DNA from: Paracentrotus lividus
Taxonomy: Eukaryota > Echinodermata > Echinoidea > Camarodonta > Echinidae
Length of the DNA stretch: 64,000 nt
Direction of reading: 5' to 3'
Assembly: GCA_940671915.1 (NCBI GenBank)
Contig: CALNVZ010002974.1
Coordinates: 17,947,725-18,011,724, forward strand
The notes below the pieces were generated by a model. That model searched no databases, was not told the origin of the DNA, and worked only from the letters and a program-made list of their open reading frames with translations. The translations under genes were made by a program, and so were the position numbers. Positions 12,141 through 25,800 of the stretch are shown piece by piece (positions within the stretch are counted from its first letter, which is position 1; every line of letters begins with the position of its first letter).

Positions 12141-12544
12141 GTATCCTCATTATGCATAATGGAACAGTATGTAAAAAAAAAATTGTACTTCATGAACATG
12201 AGAGAATTAGCTAAAAGTTGACATCATTGCAAATTTCATCTTTACCTGGTCACTTTTTAACAGTTTGATATCAACACAACTGCATAGAAATGTTATTTTG
12301 TACAAAAAAAAAATTATTACAATACCGGTAATTGCATTATCTAGCATTCTCTAGTTTTGAATACAATTTAAGGTATGTGTGGCCATTTCTTCAAAAATGA
12401 TTTATAGATAAATTCTAAAAGATGAAAAGTTTACATAGTAAACAACATTCAGTACAGTTACATGGCTTCAACAATATAGGTGAATTGTTCACAGTTGTTG
12501 GTTTCTTCAAAATAATCTTCAACTATATGGACACAGGCATCACA
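12141..12544 (-). other. ankib1: ankib1 3' UTR (proximal part)
   Basis: This is the transcribed sequence expected after the ankib1 stop codon. It is A/T-rich, with no repeat element I can define. How far the transcript extends is unknown; the end used here is the first AATAAA on the minus strand. Confidence 0.5.
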
Positions 12545-13890
12545 TTAAATATAGACTTGCCACACATCATCTTTATCATCAGTAGGATCAACCTCATCAC
12601 ATCGTGTCCCAGATTCCAATGCCAGGTTCATAGATGTTGGTTCTATAGAAGGTGTTGAGGATGTCTCTATATCTGTCCTACTTGGACTATAGGCACTAGA
12701 TGCTTGTGGGATAGAGCTTAGATGAACCATGTTGCCATTTTCAAAGTCCATGTTTGGAAGGGAGCTAGGAGTGTTGCTAGGAGACGGGGCAAGGACTGCA
12801 TCAGATCCTGCTGCTTCAGGAGGATGAGTGGGTTTGGTTGCTATGGAGAGCTTGAATGTAGGTGAAGCGGATGGCATGAGTTCATCTGCTGATGCTTTCT
12901 TCCAGATATCCTCTGGGGGTTTAGTTTCAGGTTCAAGACTGGATGGCTGAGCTGTAGCAGAGAATAACGTAGATGGGAGTTTGACAGAAGTCTGTATCAG
13001 CTTGGCAACGTCTCCTTCGGATACCTTCCGGGGTTGACGGAGATGCGGTCTGTCAAGAGATGTGATGTCCCCTAGACTAGATTTCTTAACAGGTGTGTGT
13101 TGGACAGACAGGCTTTTCCTTTGAACTTTAGGGAAGGTTGGTGAAGCTGCTAGATCAGGGACAGTGATCTTGAGGGACGAAGATGATGAAGCAGGAGATG
13201 GGTCCATTCTAATCTTAGGTCTGGTAGCAGGTGATCCTCCAGCGGGAGAACTGCCAGTACTCGATGCACTGAGATGGATGGATGAATCTTCATGTTTGAT
13301 GGGATACCCACTCATATCTTGGACTGATGCCGACAGAGCAGAGTTCCTAGCCTGGATCTGTTGTAAGGTATTATCAATGGCTACAGAGTGTGGGTCACTC
13401 GATGCCCGACCAGTTCTTAGATGATGCGACCCTTTACTGGAGCTAGAGACATGACTCCTAGAGCTCTTCTTCCTGACTGTAATCTTATCAAGCTTTAAAG
13501 CGCTGGTGGGTGATCTAGTACTACTGCTTAAGCCAACAGCTCCTCCAACAGATAAGAAACTACTAGAGTCTAGGTTTTGATGGTCACCACTCTTGCTAGA
13601 TGTGCCGGCAATCTTCTCCAGGAATTCCTTTCGCATCCGACGTATCCTCTCTGCTTCTGATTCTCCAGAAACATCATGCAGAGTGGCTGTTGCTCCACCA
13701 TTGTTAGAGCTCACACGAAACCGATCAGACTTGACATACTTTCCACTTCTTGATTTGCCATGAGAACGTGAGCTTGAGCGAGTCCCTCTTTCTTTATGGA
13801 CGGTGTCTGATTCATCTGGGTTGATACTATGTCCGGTTGATGTGGCCGTCTTATAGCTCCTCCTCTGGGCAAGGGTTTGTCTTGGTTTCT
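12545..13890 (-). CDS. ankib1: ankib1 exon 21, Ser-rich tail and stop, residues 908-1355
   Basis: This last coding exon of 1346 nt encodes 448 residues including the shared first one. It is dominated by Ser, Pro, Thr and charged runs ([27 protein letters not shown]), with one helical-looking patch, [17 protein letters not shown]. It is probably intrinsically disordered with many phosphorylation sites. The C-terminus DDVWQVYI resembles the hydrophobic W-x-x-V end of vertebrate ANKIB1, suggesting a conserved C-terminal motif. The exon is clearly more GC-rich than its flanks. Confidence 0.9.
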
Positions 13891-16800
13891 CTATTGAAGA
13901 AAGAAAAACAAAAAGAAATATGTGAGGAATTAAATAATATAAAGCATAATATATGTAGAGCAATCTTGGTAAACGAGAAGCTCAAGACCAAGCTAATTAT
14001 TCAATTGAATTGAAATGGTTTTATGAAAAAGCTGGTCAAAAACTCTGAAGGCTAACAATGAGAGTTCACATTGAAATAAAAATATACAAAAATCACAAAT
14101 ATTTTGACATTTACATAACATATTGTCAAAAACTGTCAGCTTAACATTGCATGTGCAAAGAGGATAAAAGTACAAGTATGTACATGTACATGTAATAGAG
14201 ATGACAGAGGTAAAGAAATTAAATAAGTAGAGGAAGAAATGAACGCTTTGCAATAGACAGGAGAAAGATGCAGATGAAAAATAAGAAAGCAAAAAGGGAG
14301 ATATGATGGAGTCAAAAAGAAGTAGATAAGTAGAAAGGGAAATATAAAAGCAATCAGAAATGGACAAGTAAAAGCAAGACAACATAAAGAATGGAGAGAA
14401 ATTGGGAAAATTTACATAAATGTGGAAAGACAAAGATAAAAACCATGGAAGAACCAGATAATTTTTACGCATGTATAATGATGTTGGTGATTGTTTCATT
14501 TTTTAAAAAAAATAAGGGAATAAAGAGGTACAGGGGGAAAATGAGATTGGGTCAGGGAAAAGTTGTGCAGGATTGAAAAAGAAATAGAGGATAGAAAAGG
14601 GAAGAGGAATGGAAGACGAATGAGAAATTTATGAAATTAAGAAGAAAAGAAGATCCTGAGATTAGAATTGAATTGTAATGTGGTGGTTTTGTGCGAATAC
14701 AAGTCTCAATTCTTTTATGTCATCATATATGCTACCATGGCAACAGAATGTTAACATGTCAATCATCTTTAAAAAAAGTAATTCTACTTTCATATTCAAG
14801 GTTTCAGTTGAAAAACAAAACTTGTTTGTGTCAAAATAATCTCTAATGCACAAAGGATTTATCTCTAGTGGTTTTCTTGTGCCTCATTATTAATTGTTAT
14901 TTGCAATTCCCTAGACCTTCAAAAGGATTCACAAACACATCTTTTATTTCTCTCTCTCTCTCTCTCTATCTCTCTCTTTTTCCTTTTTCAAATTTTTATT
15001 TTCTTTTTATTTGTTTTGTTGTATTTTTTATATTTTTGTTTGTTTGTTTGTTTGTTTTTTGGGGGGTGGCATTATATATCGCGCGCGCAATAGCGAACAA
15101 GCATGAACGTACAGACACGGATCCACGGGGGGGGGGGGATGCCGATGGGCCCGCCCCCCCCCCCCCGCAAAAAAAAAAAAAAAAAAAAAAAAAAAAGGAC
15201 AAAAAAAAAAAAGGACAAATAGACGAGAGGACCGATTGACCCCCAACCTCACCCCTACGGGTGATACATGATGACCTCTTTTTTAGCCGACAGCAAAAAA
15301 AAATTAAGCGAACCTACCTCCCCCCAAAGCAAACTTAATGGGGAGAATCCCAAATAGGCCAATCAAATTGGTTTGCTGCTGCTCAGTTGTTCAAGATAAG
15401 AAATTAAAAACAAATGAAATGTTACACCTAAAAACATTAATACATATACATGTACATGTACATTGTACATCTACATGTATGTAGAACAAAGCAGAAATCA
15501 TAAAATTTGCAAAATTATCATCTCACACTTAAAATACACGTGTGTTTGACACTTGAAGCTTTGAGACACTATATCTTCACCATTAATAAAAACTATATTA
15601 TTGTAAAAATACACAAGATACACACACACAGCTGTTGTATAGCAGGGGTTAGGTTTTTACCAATTAATAACACAATGAATTCCCTTTAGTGGACTGCTCA
15701 GTTTATGATCAGTAAATGGGCAGTTGCTATAATTACGTGAGCAATTAACAAAGAATATTACTAAAGAGAATGAATGAAGTCTCTAGCCCAATCAACTAAT
15801 TCCATATGGAATATGAGCGCAGATAATAAGTCTCAAGGGTATTTCTGCTTCCTCTTGTTTACGTTATTGGTCACGCACAATTCTGGCATACATGGTGGTA
15901 AATTGACACTTGGTCTACAACCCCTTTTGACTAATACATGTTTGGTCTCATCCCACATGGTCTCATTCTATTTTTCGGCAACCAGTTTATATAATTTCCA
16001 TTTGGTCTAATGGCTAAATGTATCTTGCCTGTACCAATTTGTCTAAATTTTCCCATTTTTCTAATGCCAATTTCCTCTTTGTCTAAATACACAAATTTAA
16101 TTACCTTAACAAACTGGTAATAGACCAAATACATATATTCATTTCGGAATTAGACGATTTGATTACTGATGTTAGAGTAATTCCCAATTAGACCAAGTGG
16201 TCATTAGACCAAGGGAGAATTGGACAAGTATTAGACCAAGCAGAAATTAGACTGAATTCTTAGTAGATCAAATAGGTTTAACCAATGGGGTATTAGACAA
16301 TTACAGGATTGGACCAACTGCTGGTAGAGCATAGAAACCCAATATGGTTTGGTGAAATAACCACCATAATTACATGAATTAGTATTACTCCATTTCAATT
16401 AAAAGTAAAAATGATGGTGGATTATTATACCTTGTGAGTAAAAAAAAAAAAAAACACCTAGAAAACTGTTATTCAAAAGAAAACCAATTTATGGATCCCA
16501 AATTATTCTACATATTCTGAAAAAGTAACTTATCCCGTATCTTCACACAAAAAGCTAACAAAAATCAACTCTATCCTGATCGAAATAGCATAACTTTTCA
16601 ACAAAAATGTTTTGAGCCAAATAACTTGGCAGGAGTGTTGCTACGCCTATCAACTACATTCTGTATGAAAGTGGGATAGACCTGTAAAGTCAACCATGAA
16701 TAAGCACACATAAAAGACAAAGTAATCCCTTTTCAAAAGTATTTACTCTTTACACGCTGACCTTATTCTTGAGGGGAAAATAATGACAATTATTTGGATA

Positions 16801-19800
16801 TTTTCTCTCAATTCTGTCTTTCTTATTGCAGTGTCGATATTGGTAGCTTTACTACAGACATTATTTAAAACCAGTGCCTATTCTTTAAATTTTCTATAGT
16901 GCAAAAATAATTATTGTAATAATAATCATGCACAAATGCCTCTTCAGCATGCAGAGGGTTATGAGGCCTTTTTAGGTTTGGAAGTGATTATTTACTCTTT
17001 GATGTGTGCTCATTCATGCATTACATGTACTTGATGTGTCAAACTCATTTTTAAACGGAATCCAATTGGTACATTAAGTGTAACATCGTCCTGGTTAAGA
17101 AATTTTGCTCAAGAATTTTTCGCTAAAAAGTTATGTCATTTTAATCAAGTTGAAGTTATTTTGTTAGTTTTTGTGGTTTTGATTTTACCCTCACTTTGGC
17201 ACAATTCGAAATTTACATGTTCGCAAACAATACGCTATGTTCATCCAAGCGCAAACACATACCGCACAAAAGTGGCACCAGAAGATGTGGGTGAAATTAC
17301 TTTTTCAGAATATGTATAATAATTTGGGATTCATTCATTTCTTTTTAATGACGAATTTTTTCTAGGTGTTTATTTTTTTTTACTCACTCGGTATAGCACT
17401 CAGGTCCGTCAGACATGGCACTCATATTACAAAGAGGGTTTTAACACATTATCACTGAAGTCAGAACTTATTTACAATCATGTATTATTAATGACAAATC
17501 AGTTTATTAATCATTCTTCAAAACAATAAAACAACCATTCTCTATCAATCAAGTACACGTCGATAACTTAGGCACATATTACATGCAAATGTACATCCTA
17601 TTATACAGTACGGTCACTTTCCTTTTGCAATCAAACCTCCCCCCAAAAAAAACACAAACAAACAAAAACAAAAACAAATAAAACAAAACAATATTTTTAC
17701 ACATTATTACCCTGGTTATCGTACTGTACACTACTGTCACTTCTCTTTTGCAATCAATCCCCCCCCCCCAAAAAAAAAAACAACAACAACAACAACAACA
17801 ACAAACAAACAAACAAAAACAAAAACAAAACAACAAAAAACAAGCAAACAAAACAGAACAAAATTATACAACTGTTATATGAAATTGCTTCTTCTCACCT
17901 TTCACTGCTTTCCCAGATTCTTGAAGCGACAGCTCCATAGCAAGCTTGAAATCGTCATCGAAACTTCCAGCTATAAAGAGATATCATTACATCAGATTAC
18001 TTTATCATCTAAACAATTGTGAGATACATGTATATCAAGTACTAAAGCTTTCTTCTCTTTTTCAATTTTAATTGTTTTTTTTTTCCTCTTCACTACTGTT
18101 TCTCAACCCATCTTATGAACATGTATTCATCTTCAATTCTTATGTTATCATCAACAAATACACATGAGAATCAGCCTAAGTTATGTTAAGATTCATGTTA
18201 GCATGTTGTCAATTTATAATTTATTTTTATGTGCCTGTAATATCATTGTACTTGTACTGAAATGTATCATTGTTATTGTGCTGGTAGACAATAAATTTTA
18301 ATACCCATGGACTTATCTTGCATCTTGTAACTTTTATTACAGACTGGATTATAAGGCCAGGGAGTGATATGTCAGTTAAACACTTAGAGACATAGTATAA
18401 CTATGTATTAGGCACGATATAAATCCAGAATATTATTATCATTACTATTATAAAATGAAATGACTTACTTTCTGAAGGTAATGTCTGTGGATCTTTCCTT
18501 TTTGGACTTTTCCCTCGGTTAGGAGACAATCGTGATGAGAGCTGACTACTGTAAACGAAATATATTTATTTATTATAAATAGAATACAGAAAGTAATATG
18601 ATTACATTATAACTTTATTGAAAGAACATTATTGTAAATGAGGAGCAGATGCTTGTGAAGGTTGTTATTTCGCATAGTGCTATACATAGGAGAGTCTAGA
18701 ATACTTGGTTTCAGTAATTTATCAATATGAAGCATTTTATTTTGTAATGTGCTTGCCAAACAAAGCAGCTCAAAAGAAGGATACAATGCACGTAATGTAC
18801 ATGTACCTACTGTACACAGAATTGACCGACTCCCTCTCCATGTATGGCATTGTGCTCGATCGCAACATTCGCAAGCATTCAACACTCAGTGAAAAAACCC
18901 CTTAATTATTAATTTCTGGTAAAAGAGATTCATCCCTTTGACTGTCATCCTAGTACTTATTACATGGAAACCAGTTGCTATTGATTGTCTGAAAAAAATG
19001 ACAAAGTGTGCAAAAGTATGCAAAAGCCTTACACGGTAATTTCAAAATGTGATGGTGTATTGAAGAAATCTATGTTCAATAATTTCAGTTCCTTCAGAAG
19101 AACATGGAACTTGTCTTATGTATGGCAAATTTGATAAAATATCAGTGATCAAAACTTAATTTGCACTATTTTGTAAGGTTATGGACAAGGTAACAAATGA
19201 GTTAAAGTTTTAGAATAATGTAGGTTTAAGGTTAGGGAAATGTATGTTGTTAGATCTAGAGTTGAAACTTTGTATATATTTACCCACAATGAACATGTAT
19301 GAAACTGTTCATTCAGTAAATGAAAATCCGTCTTAAAATAAGAATGTAAGCCAAATTTATCATACATGTAGACATAAGCAGAATCACTTGTGGCCACTTT
19401 TCATGAATCAAAGTTATTAAAGTAGAAAATAAGAGGTATTCTCTCAGGACCAAATAAAAATATTTGTAGATTTGTAAATAATTTATATTCATCTAACAAA
19501 TTATAATATACTTTATTATTCATCCGACATCACCACTTGATATTCTCTTTTTGAGAAATTCTCAATACTGCAATGAATAATGTCCATGTTTTGTCTCTTT
19601 ACATTAGTAGCAAAGATGAAAAACCTCCCTACCTTGTAGATGGACTAGTTCCATCACCAGCATTCTGCTGTTCAGCATCAGTACTGGAAGAGGGTTGAGC
19701 CACTCTGGTAGCAGGGGTGTCTAGCATCTCAGTTTGCTGCATAAGAAGAAGCTGGGACATCTCTAGAGCACGTAGTAAGCCTGCTGTCATGGTGGAAGAG

Positions 19801-22800
19801 CCTTAGAGAGGAAAAAAAATGACGAAAAATATAAAAGCTGGGTAATAGTCTTGTTGGTAATATTATTTCCCTTTAAAAATGCCTTCCAAATAATCATTTC
19901 ATAGAATTAGATAATTTATATCAGAAAGGTATATCAGAAAATATTGTCTTGAAAAAATTCTTCCCCATTGAAAAAATTTTGTTTTATATCAATGAATATG
20001 CTTTCAAGGATAAATCAGAAATAGATTTACTTTCTACATACGTCATTGACTCTGTCCTCTGCCCATCTTCCCTCTGGTTAAATCAGAAATAGATTCACTT
20101 TCTACATACCTCCTTGACTACGTCCACTGCCCATCCTCCCTCTGGTTAAATCAGAAATAGATTCACTTTCTACATACCTCCTTGACTCTGTCCTCTGCCC
20201 ATCCTCCCTCTGGTTAAATCAGAAATAGATTCACTTTCTACATACCTCCTTGACTACGTCCACTGCCCATCCTCCCTCTGGTTAAATCATAAATAGATTT
20301 ACTTTCTACATACCTCCTTGACTCCGTCCACTGCCCATCCCCCCTCTGGTTAAATCAGAAATAGATTCACTTTCTACATACCTCCTTGACTCCGTCCACT
20401 GCCCATCCTCCCTCTGGTTAAATCCGATGTTGATTCCTCCTCATCTGGTTCTTCTTTCTGTGACTTGGCCATGGCATCGTGGATCGATTCCTCAATAGCT
20501 CGTCTCAGAGCTTCGTCATTCTAGGAAAAATACAGTTAAAAAAACAATAAATAAACATAAGGACCTTTCACAGGCTGTTTGGTTTCCCTCAGAACTTTTC
20601 ACCTAACATCGCACTAATAACAGAGCAAATGGTGCAAATATGTACATTTGTAGTGCAGGGTTATCTTTACTGTACCATGATATTTATCTGATATTTATCT
20701 TGTAGATACTTAAGCAAAACTTCTTACAGGCTGTATGTTTACTATTGTTTGAAAGCTTAAAATATCTAGTTTTGAAGATCAGAACATTCAGTGCTAGTTC
20801 TGTGAGAAATTGCTTTCTGTCATTACACGAACTCAAGACTCTCTTCAGCCTACCTCATCGCCTGATTCATCATCCCATGTCTGATATGACCAAGATGAAC
20901 TTGCTCTTCTTCTCCTCTGGGGTGAATCGGATGATACATCAGGTGGTAGAAAGCCCTTGCTTACAGCTGAGAGGAACTCATATCGCTTCCTTTTGGTGAG
21001 ATGAGCCGCCTGGATGATCTTAGTACGAGGTGTTCGCAGGTAGTTCCTTGCTACCATTTGAGAGAGGTTCTCAGAGGCCTCCTCCAGTTCATTCTAAAGA
21101 AAAATTGAAGAAGTTATAAATGCAACAATTTCTTCATACATGCAACACCTGCTCTTGCTGATGCACTCTATTTTATACAATATATAAATTTGCTTTTGGA
21201 AAACAAATATTGTTAAGTTTAATTTTTAGCAATTACGAAAAATCAAGACTGAATATGCACTGTAGGATGGTCTAAAACTTACACGATGCGCTTGACATGC
21301 ACAGAGTTTTCTTGATAACACAAAATTAATCGTATCTCAAGATCTACATGCAGACGACCAACTTGAGATTTTTTTTTTTTTCAATTCAAGATGAAAGTCT
21401 GTTCTTCATGCTTTGGGGAAATACCAAGTACTATCAGGTTGTGATTGATTTCCATAGTATAAACAATTGTGTTTTGCTTGCACCATTTTATCTGATACAA
21501 ACTGTCATGTACTACTACGTGGGGCTCAGCGGCCTTTATTTTTACACATTCAAAACATCATATAAATTTGCGAGACACGGTACAAGTGTTCCAAAACTTA
21601 CTTGCATGAATTCAAAGATTTGTTTGCTACCCCCTCTATCTTCAAGATAGAAACCATAAGGATAGGAGAATTTGAGTATATGCCTAGCTGCCAGCAGCTC
21701 ATGAATTGCATCTACTATGAATTGTGTCTCCTCTTTAGAAGCTGTAATGAGAAGAAGTTAAACTTTACTACACAAGGTTAGGAAGTATTGCATAATTATT
21801 AGCAAAAATAATGATGATAATCGTCATTTTTACAGCCCCGACTATCCTAGAACTACATATTATCCATTCAAATCTTTCATTTCTAATGTACATACAGTTG
21901 TCCGCGAAATTGTTCATCCCCCTGACATTTTCTAAGTTTTTTTTAATTTTGCTTTTAAATAAATGAGTTTCGTCAAACTTTTTGATGATCAGTATGTTAC
22001 TAACAATTGAACAATTAGGAAAATTGGACATTTTGAGAAATTTGGTATTCTAAGGGTATTTTATTGACAGATTTACTAAAAACGCCATGTTCATAATTAT
22101 TCATACCCTATAAGGGTGCCAAATATAATTTCTTATCTAATCATCTCGATTCTAATTATTTATTTAAACTTCCACCTAAAATAGTTCTTGCGAATGTCCA
22201 GAACCATCATTCATGTCTTCCGTGGGTTTTGACCAATGCATCCTCTGGAGAACGTCCAGGCTGTGTAAGGTTGCATGGTCTTTGAGCCATTTTGTGAGTC
22301 TTCAACTTCCCAGACATATTTCTACAGGGATTATTGTAAGGTCATCAAATTTTCCTCTCCAGATCATTCATTATGATTGTCCTTGAACTACTTCTTGACT
22401 AACTAGGCCATATGCTTCTGAACTTCGTCCTGTTGATATGTCCAGTGCTGTCCCAGGTAACATTAACAAGCATACTTCTGCAAGTTTTCATCCAGGATCT
22501 TAATAAAAATGTCTTTACCGGAATGCCTCCTATTCTGAACAGATTCTCAGTGCTACCAGCAATGATAATCCCCTATAGCAGTTCTATGTGAAGGCCATGT
22601 GCTAAAATCAGGACACTGTTCTTTAGATTTAAGGATTCATCTGTTTTTGCCGAATTGAAGAAAGTCCATATCACTCGTAAATATTAATTTCCTCTCATCA
22701 ATTTATATAATTATGGTCCATAAGTAAAAGTCCTGGTTTAAATGAGCCCATGAACTGTCCAGAGTCCTCCCAGTGGGTCTGACTGCCAAACTGGAGTCTG

Positions 22801-25800
22801 TATTGAGAAGTGTCTGTATAGATATCTCTATGCAGTACTTGCTCATTGGCACCTTCGGCTCTGGCTGGTCAGTGGTATCCATTCTGACTTTGGTTGTGAT
22901 CTATGTATTATTGTAGGCCTCTCAGTTTACTTATTTGGAAATTCAAGGAGACCTCTTGCACTTTTAGTCATGCCCATGGAAGCTTTTTCCAAAGTGTCTT
23001 ACATCTGGTGCTCATAAAAGAAGCACTTAAGTGTTACATCATAGACTATTTTATTTCAATAACATTCATATGAATGTTCATAAGTGAAAAATTCAAAGTC
23101 CCTGGCAAGAAACCAATAATAAAGCAACTGAAAAGCTGAAGACTCACAGGATAGCTCAGAGACCATGCAACCTGACTCAGCCTGGAGGTTATCCAGAGGA
23201 CACATGGGCCAGACCCCACAGAAGCCATGAACAAAGACTATAGACGTTGGCAAAAACTATTTCAGATGGTTATTTTAAGAAAATAATATGTATTTGTGGT
23301 TATTGAATTAGATATTGGATTGGGTACCCATAGGGTATGAATAATTATGAACATGGTGTTTTTCGTAAATCTGTCAATAAAATACCCCTGGAATACCAAA
23401 TTGCTAAAAATAACAAACTTTCCGAAAAGTACAGATGTTGGTAACATACTGATCCCAAAAAAGTTTGACGAAACTCATTTATTTAAAAGCAAAATTCAAA
23501 AAACTTAGAAAAAATTCAGCAAATGGTCAAGGAAATCGGTAAAATAATAATAAATGTCTAATTTGGGGAAAGTATTTTTTGATTTTCTGAATCTTCATTG
23601 TTTCATGTCTGCTCTATAAAAAAAATTAGCAAAAAAGATAAAGTGAAAGTAATAAAAAAGGGATTAATTTGCCAATATCTTTGACTCTTTTCTGGTGACT
23701 TGTCTCTCATTTTGATGTGATGCATCACATATAATAACTAAATACCAAACAAACAAACAAAAATACCTTTAGTCTCTGAGTGACAAGCCAGCTTCCTCAT
23801 CTTGCCTGGTGCTTTCCTGAGTAAAGGTTCCTCTAGATGATAGCTGTTCTCATGGTTACGGAATCTTGTGTAGTAGTGGAGGAATCGATTCAGTTCTTGC
23901 ATCTCCTTATTACGTTTCTCTGCCTGGACATAGCAAAAAGCAAATATGATTATGTAATCGAGAATCTCAATAATAAACTATTGGGATTCCTATATGGAAG
24001 AGAATAAGAAATAATGCACAAAAAGTTATTAGAACTATGGCTCTAACATTTCATTGGATAAAATATATAATACATGTGGTACACCATGATTTTCAATCAA
24101 ATTTTCTGATCTCTATATTCCCCACCATCTTCGGTATAACACTGAAGTCCTGTTCCCAATTGCAGGAAAAAACTTCCTCAAAAATGTCCATGCAGTAAAT
24201 AAGGTTTAATCACAAATGGTATGTAGACCACAACATGGAGATATGCACCTTGGCACTGCATAACTATTTTCTATGTAGGACGCAAATTCATTTTTTAAAT
24301 TACACTCATAACTTGTTAGAGGATGCTCTTTTTTTTTTGTAAGCGCCACAAAAAAAAAAAAAAAAAAAAAACATCCATACATTAATACACCACTGCAACA
24401 ATATTCAATTTACCACACTAGGTTTTTTATTTATCACTGACGCACTTTCTATTGTTACTTGGAGAATGATGAATAGATCTCCCCCCCCCCCTCCTCCCAG
24501 TAACAAAAGAACTTAATGTCTACACCCGTGATATTTATGTGAGAATTATTTCATAGCACAGGCTCACTGACCTCTGACATTAGACCCTCTGCTTTCTCCT
24601 CCACCTTTTGGACGGCCTCATAGCGATTGCAACGGAAATATCCTCCTGTCTCAGAACTGTGCTTGCTCCATACTTCAAGACACACCCAACAGAAGTCATG
24701 TTTACACTGATAACAAATCAAGAAAAAGAAAATGTTTACACTAATGCACAGATGAGTTTAAATTTTTCAAACGTTAGGCAGTAAACCTAAAGGTAATGCC
24801 GTCAGTCAGCCCCATGCGGACCGCATTGCAGGATTACATGTATATACCAATGTACTAATCCCCTACTATTGAGGTTAACAGGGGAAAATGCACATCTGGT
24901 ATGAAGCCCCCACACTGCGGTAAGCACAAAGCCAACCAAAATATGCTTTTAGTAAATCACCTATGATTTTTTTTTTTTTTAACAATTAAGATAGAAAAAT
25001 CGTAACAAGCTTTAAAATTAAACCCATCTTCCAAACCCTCCCCATGACCAAATAAAAGATGACCACTTCAAATTGCATCATTATACAATATACAAGAATT
25101 ATTTTAGCTATTTAATTCAATTACTTGTAAGAATTCTGTACATTGTAATTAACACATGAATCCAATCCACACAGTGTTTAGTACTGACTCTTTTTCTTGC
25201 AATTAAAAAACAAAGGGAGGAACCATCCTATAGCATACATCACAGCCACCCACCATATTCATTGCCATGACAACATTTGATTATTTTACCTTAGTACATT
25301 TCATGTGATTACATCCCTCATTTTTCTGGATCGGAGAATGGCACTTAGGGCAGGCTTTAGAGTTGGTTATAAGCCAAAGACAGTTTGCAGCAGTTTCTGT
25401 CTCTTCTTCAGTTTTATTCACTGTATAAAGATGAGAAAAAAGAGGATTGGTTGCTTAATTGAGAACCATTAATCGCTTTGGGAAGATAGACACAACAGTA
25501 ATCACCATAATGACAAGCTCCCTCTCCCTACCAAAGAACAGCTGCACCTAGGCCATAGTCAAGACTGGAGGACATGGAATTCTCTGAATTGACTTAACAC
25601 AAAATTAGGTCAGTGTATAGTTAATATGCGAAAGTGGGGTTACACTCAAGATGATGTTAATTGTGGTTGCGATACGCCGCAAACTATGGGACACCTCCTT
25701 CAATTTCCAAACAGGAAACATTGGAACCAGAATGGTCTGATGGCTGCACATGAGAGGGCTGTACAAGGTGCAAAGTCGTAGCCAAATATGTAATTTTTTG

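Larger units (their letters stand above)
13891..17898 (-). other. ankib1 intron 20, 4.0 kb
   Basis: This is the largest intron. It holds a purine-rich stretch (14150-14660) whose open frames are artefacts, T/G/C/A homopolymer runs (14940-15240), two foldback elements (15892-16367 and 16428-17396), and an A/C-rich tract (17640-17870). I see no additional coding exon in it. Confidence 0.7.

Noticed and set aside
13993-14499. 168-aa minus-strand open frame
   Set aside because: It is Phe/Ser/Leu/Tyr-rich translation of a purine-rich plus-strand tract within intron 20, with no domain and no usable splice context.
14868-15252. 123-aa plus and 68-74-aa minus open frames
   Set aside because: They run through T, G, C and A homopolymers and (TC)n. 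The products are poly-Phe, poly-Lys and poly-Pro artefacts.
15892-16367. Regularly spaced short repeats as a CRISPR array
   Set aside because: The 16-bp step leaves no spacers, the words invert halfway, and the context is a metazoan intron.
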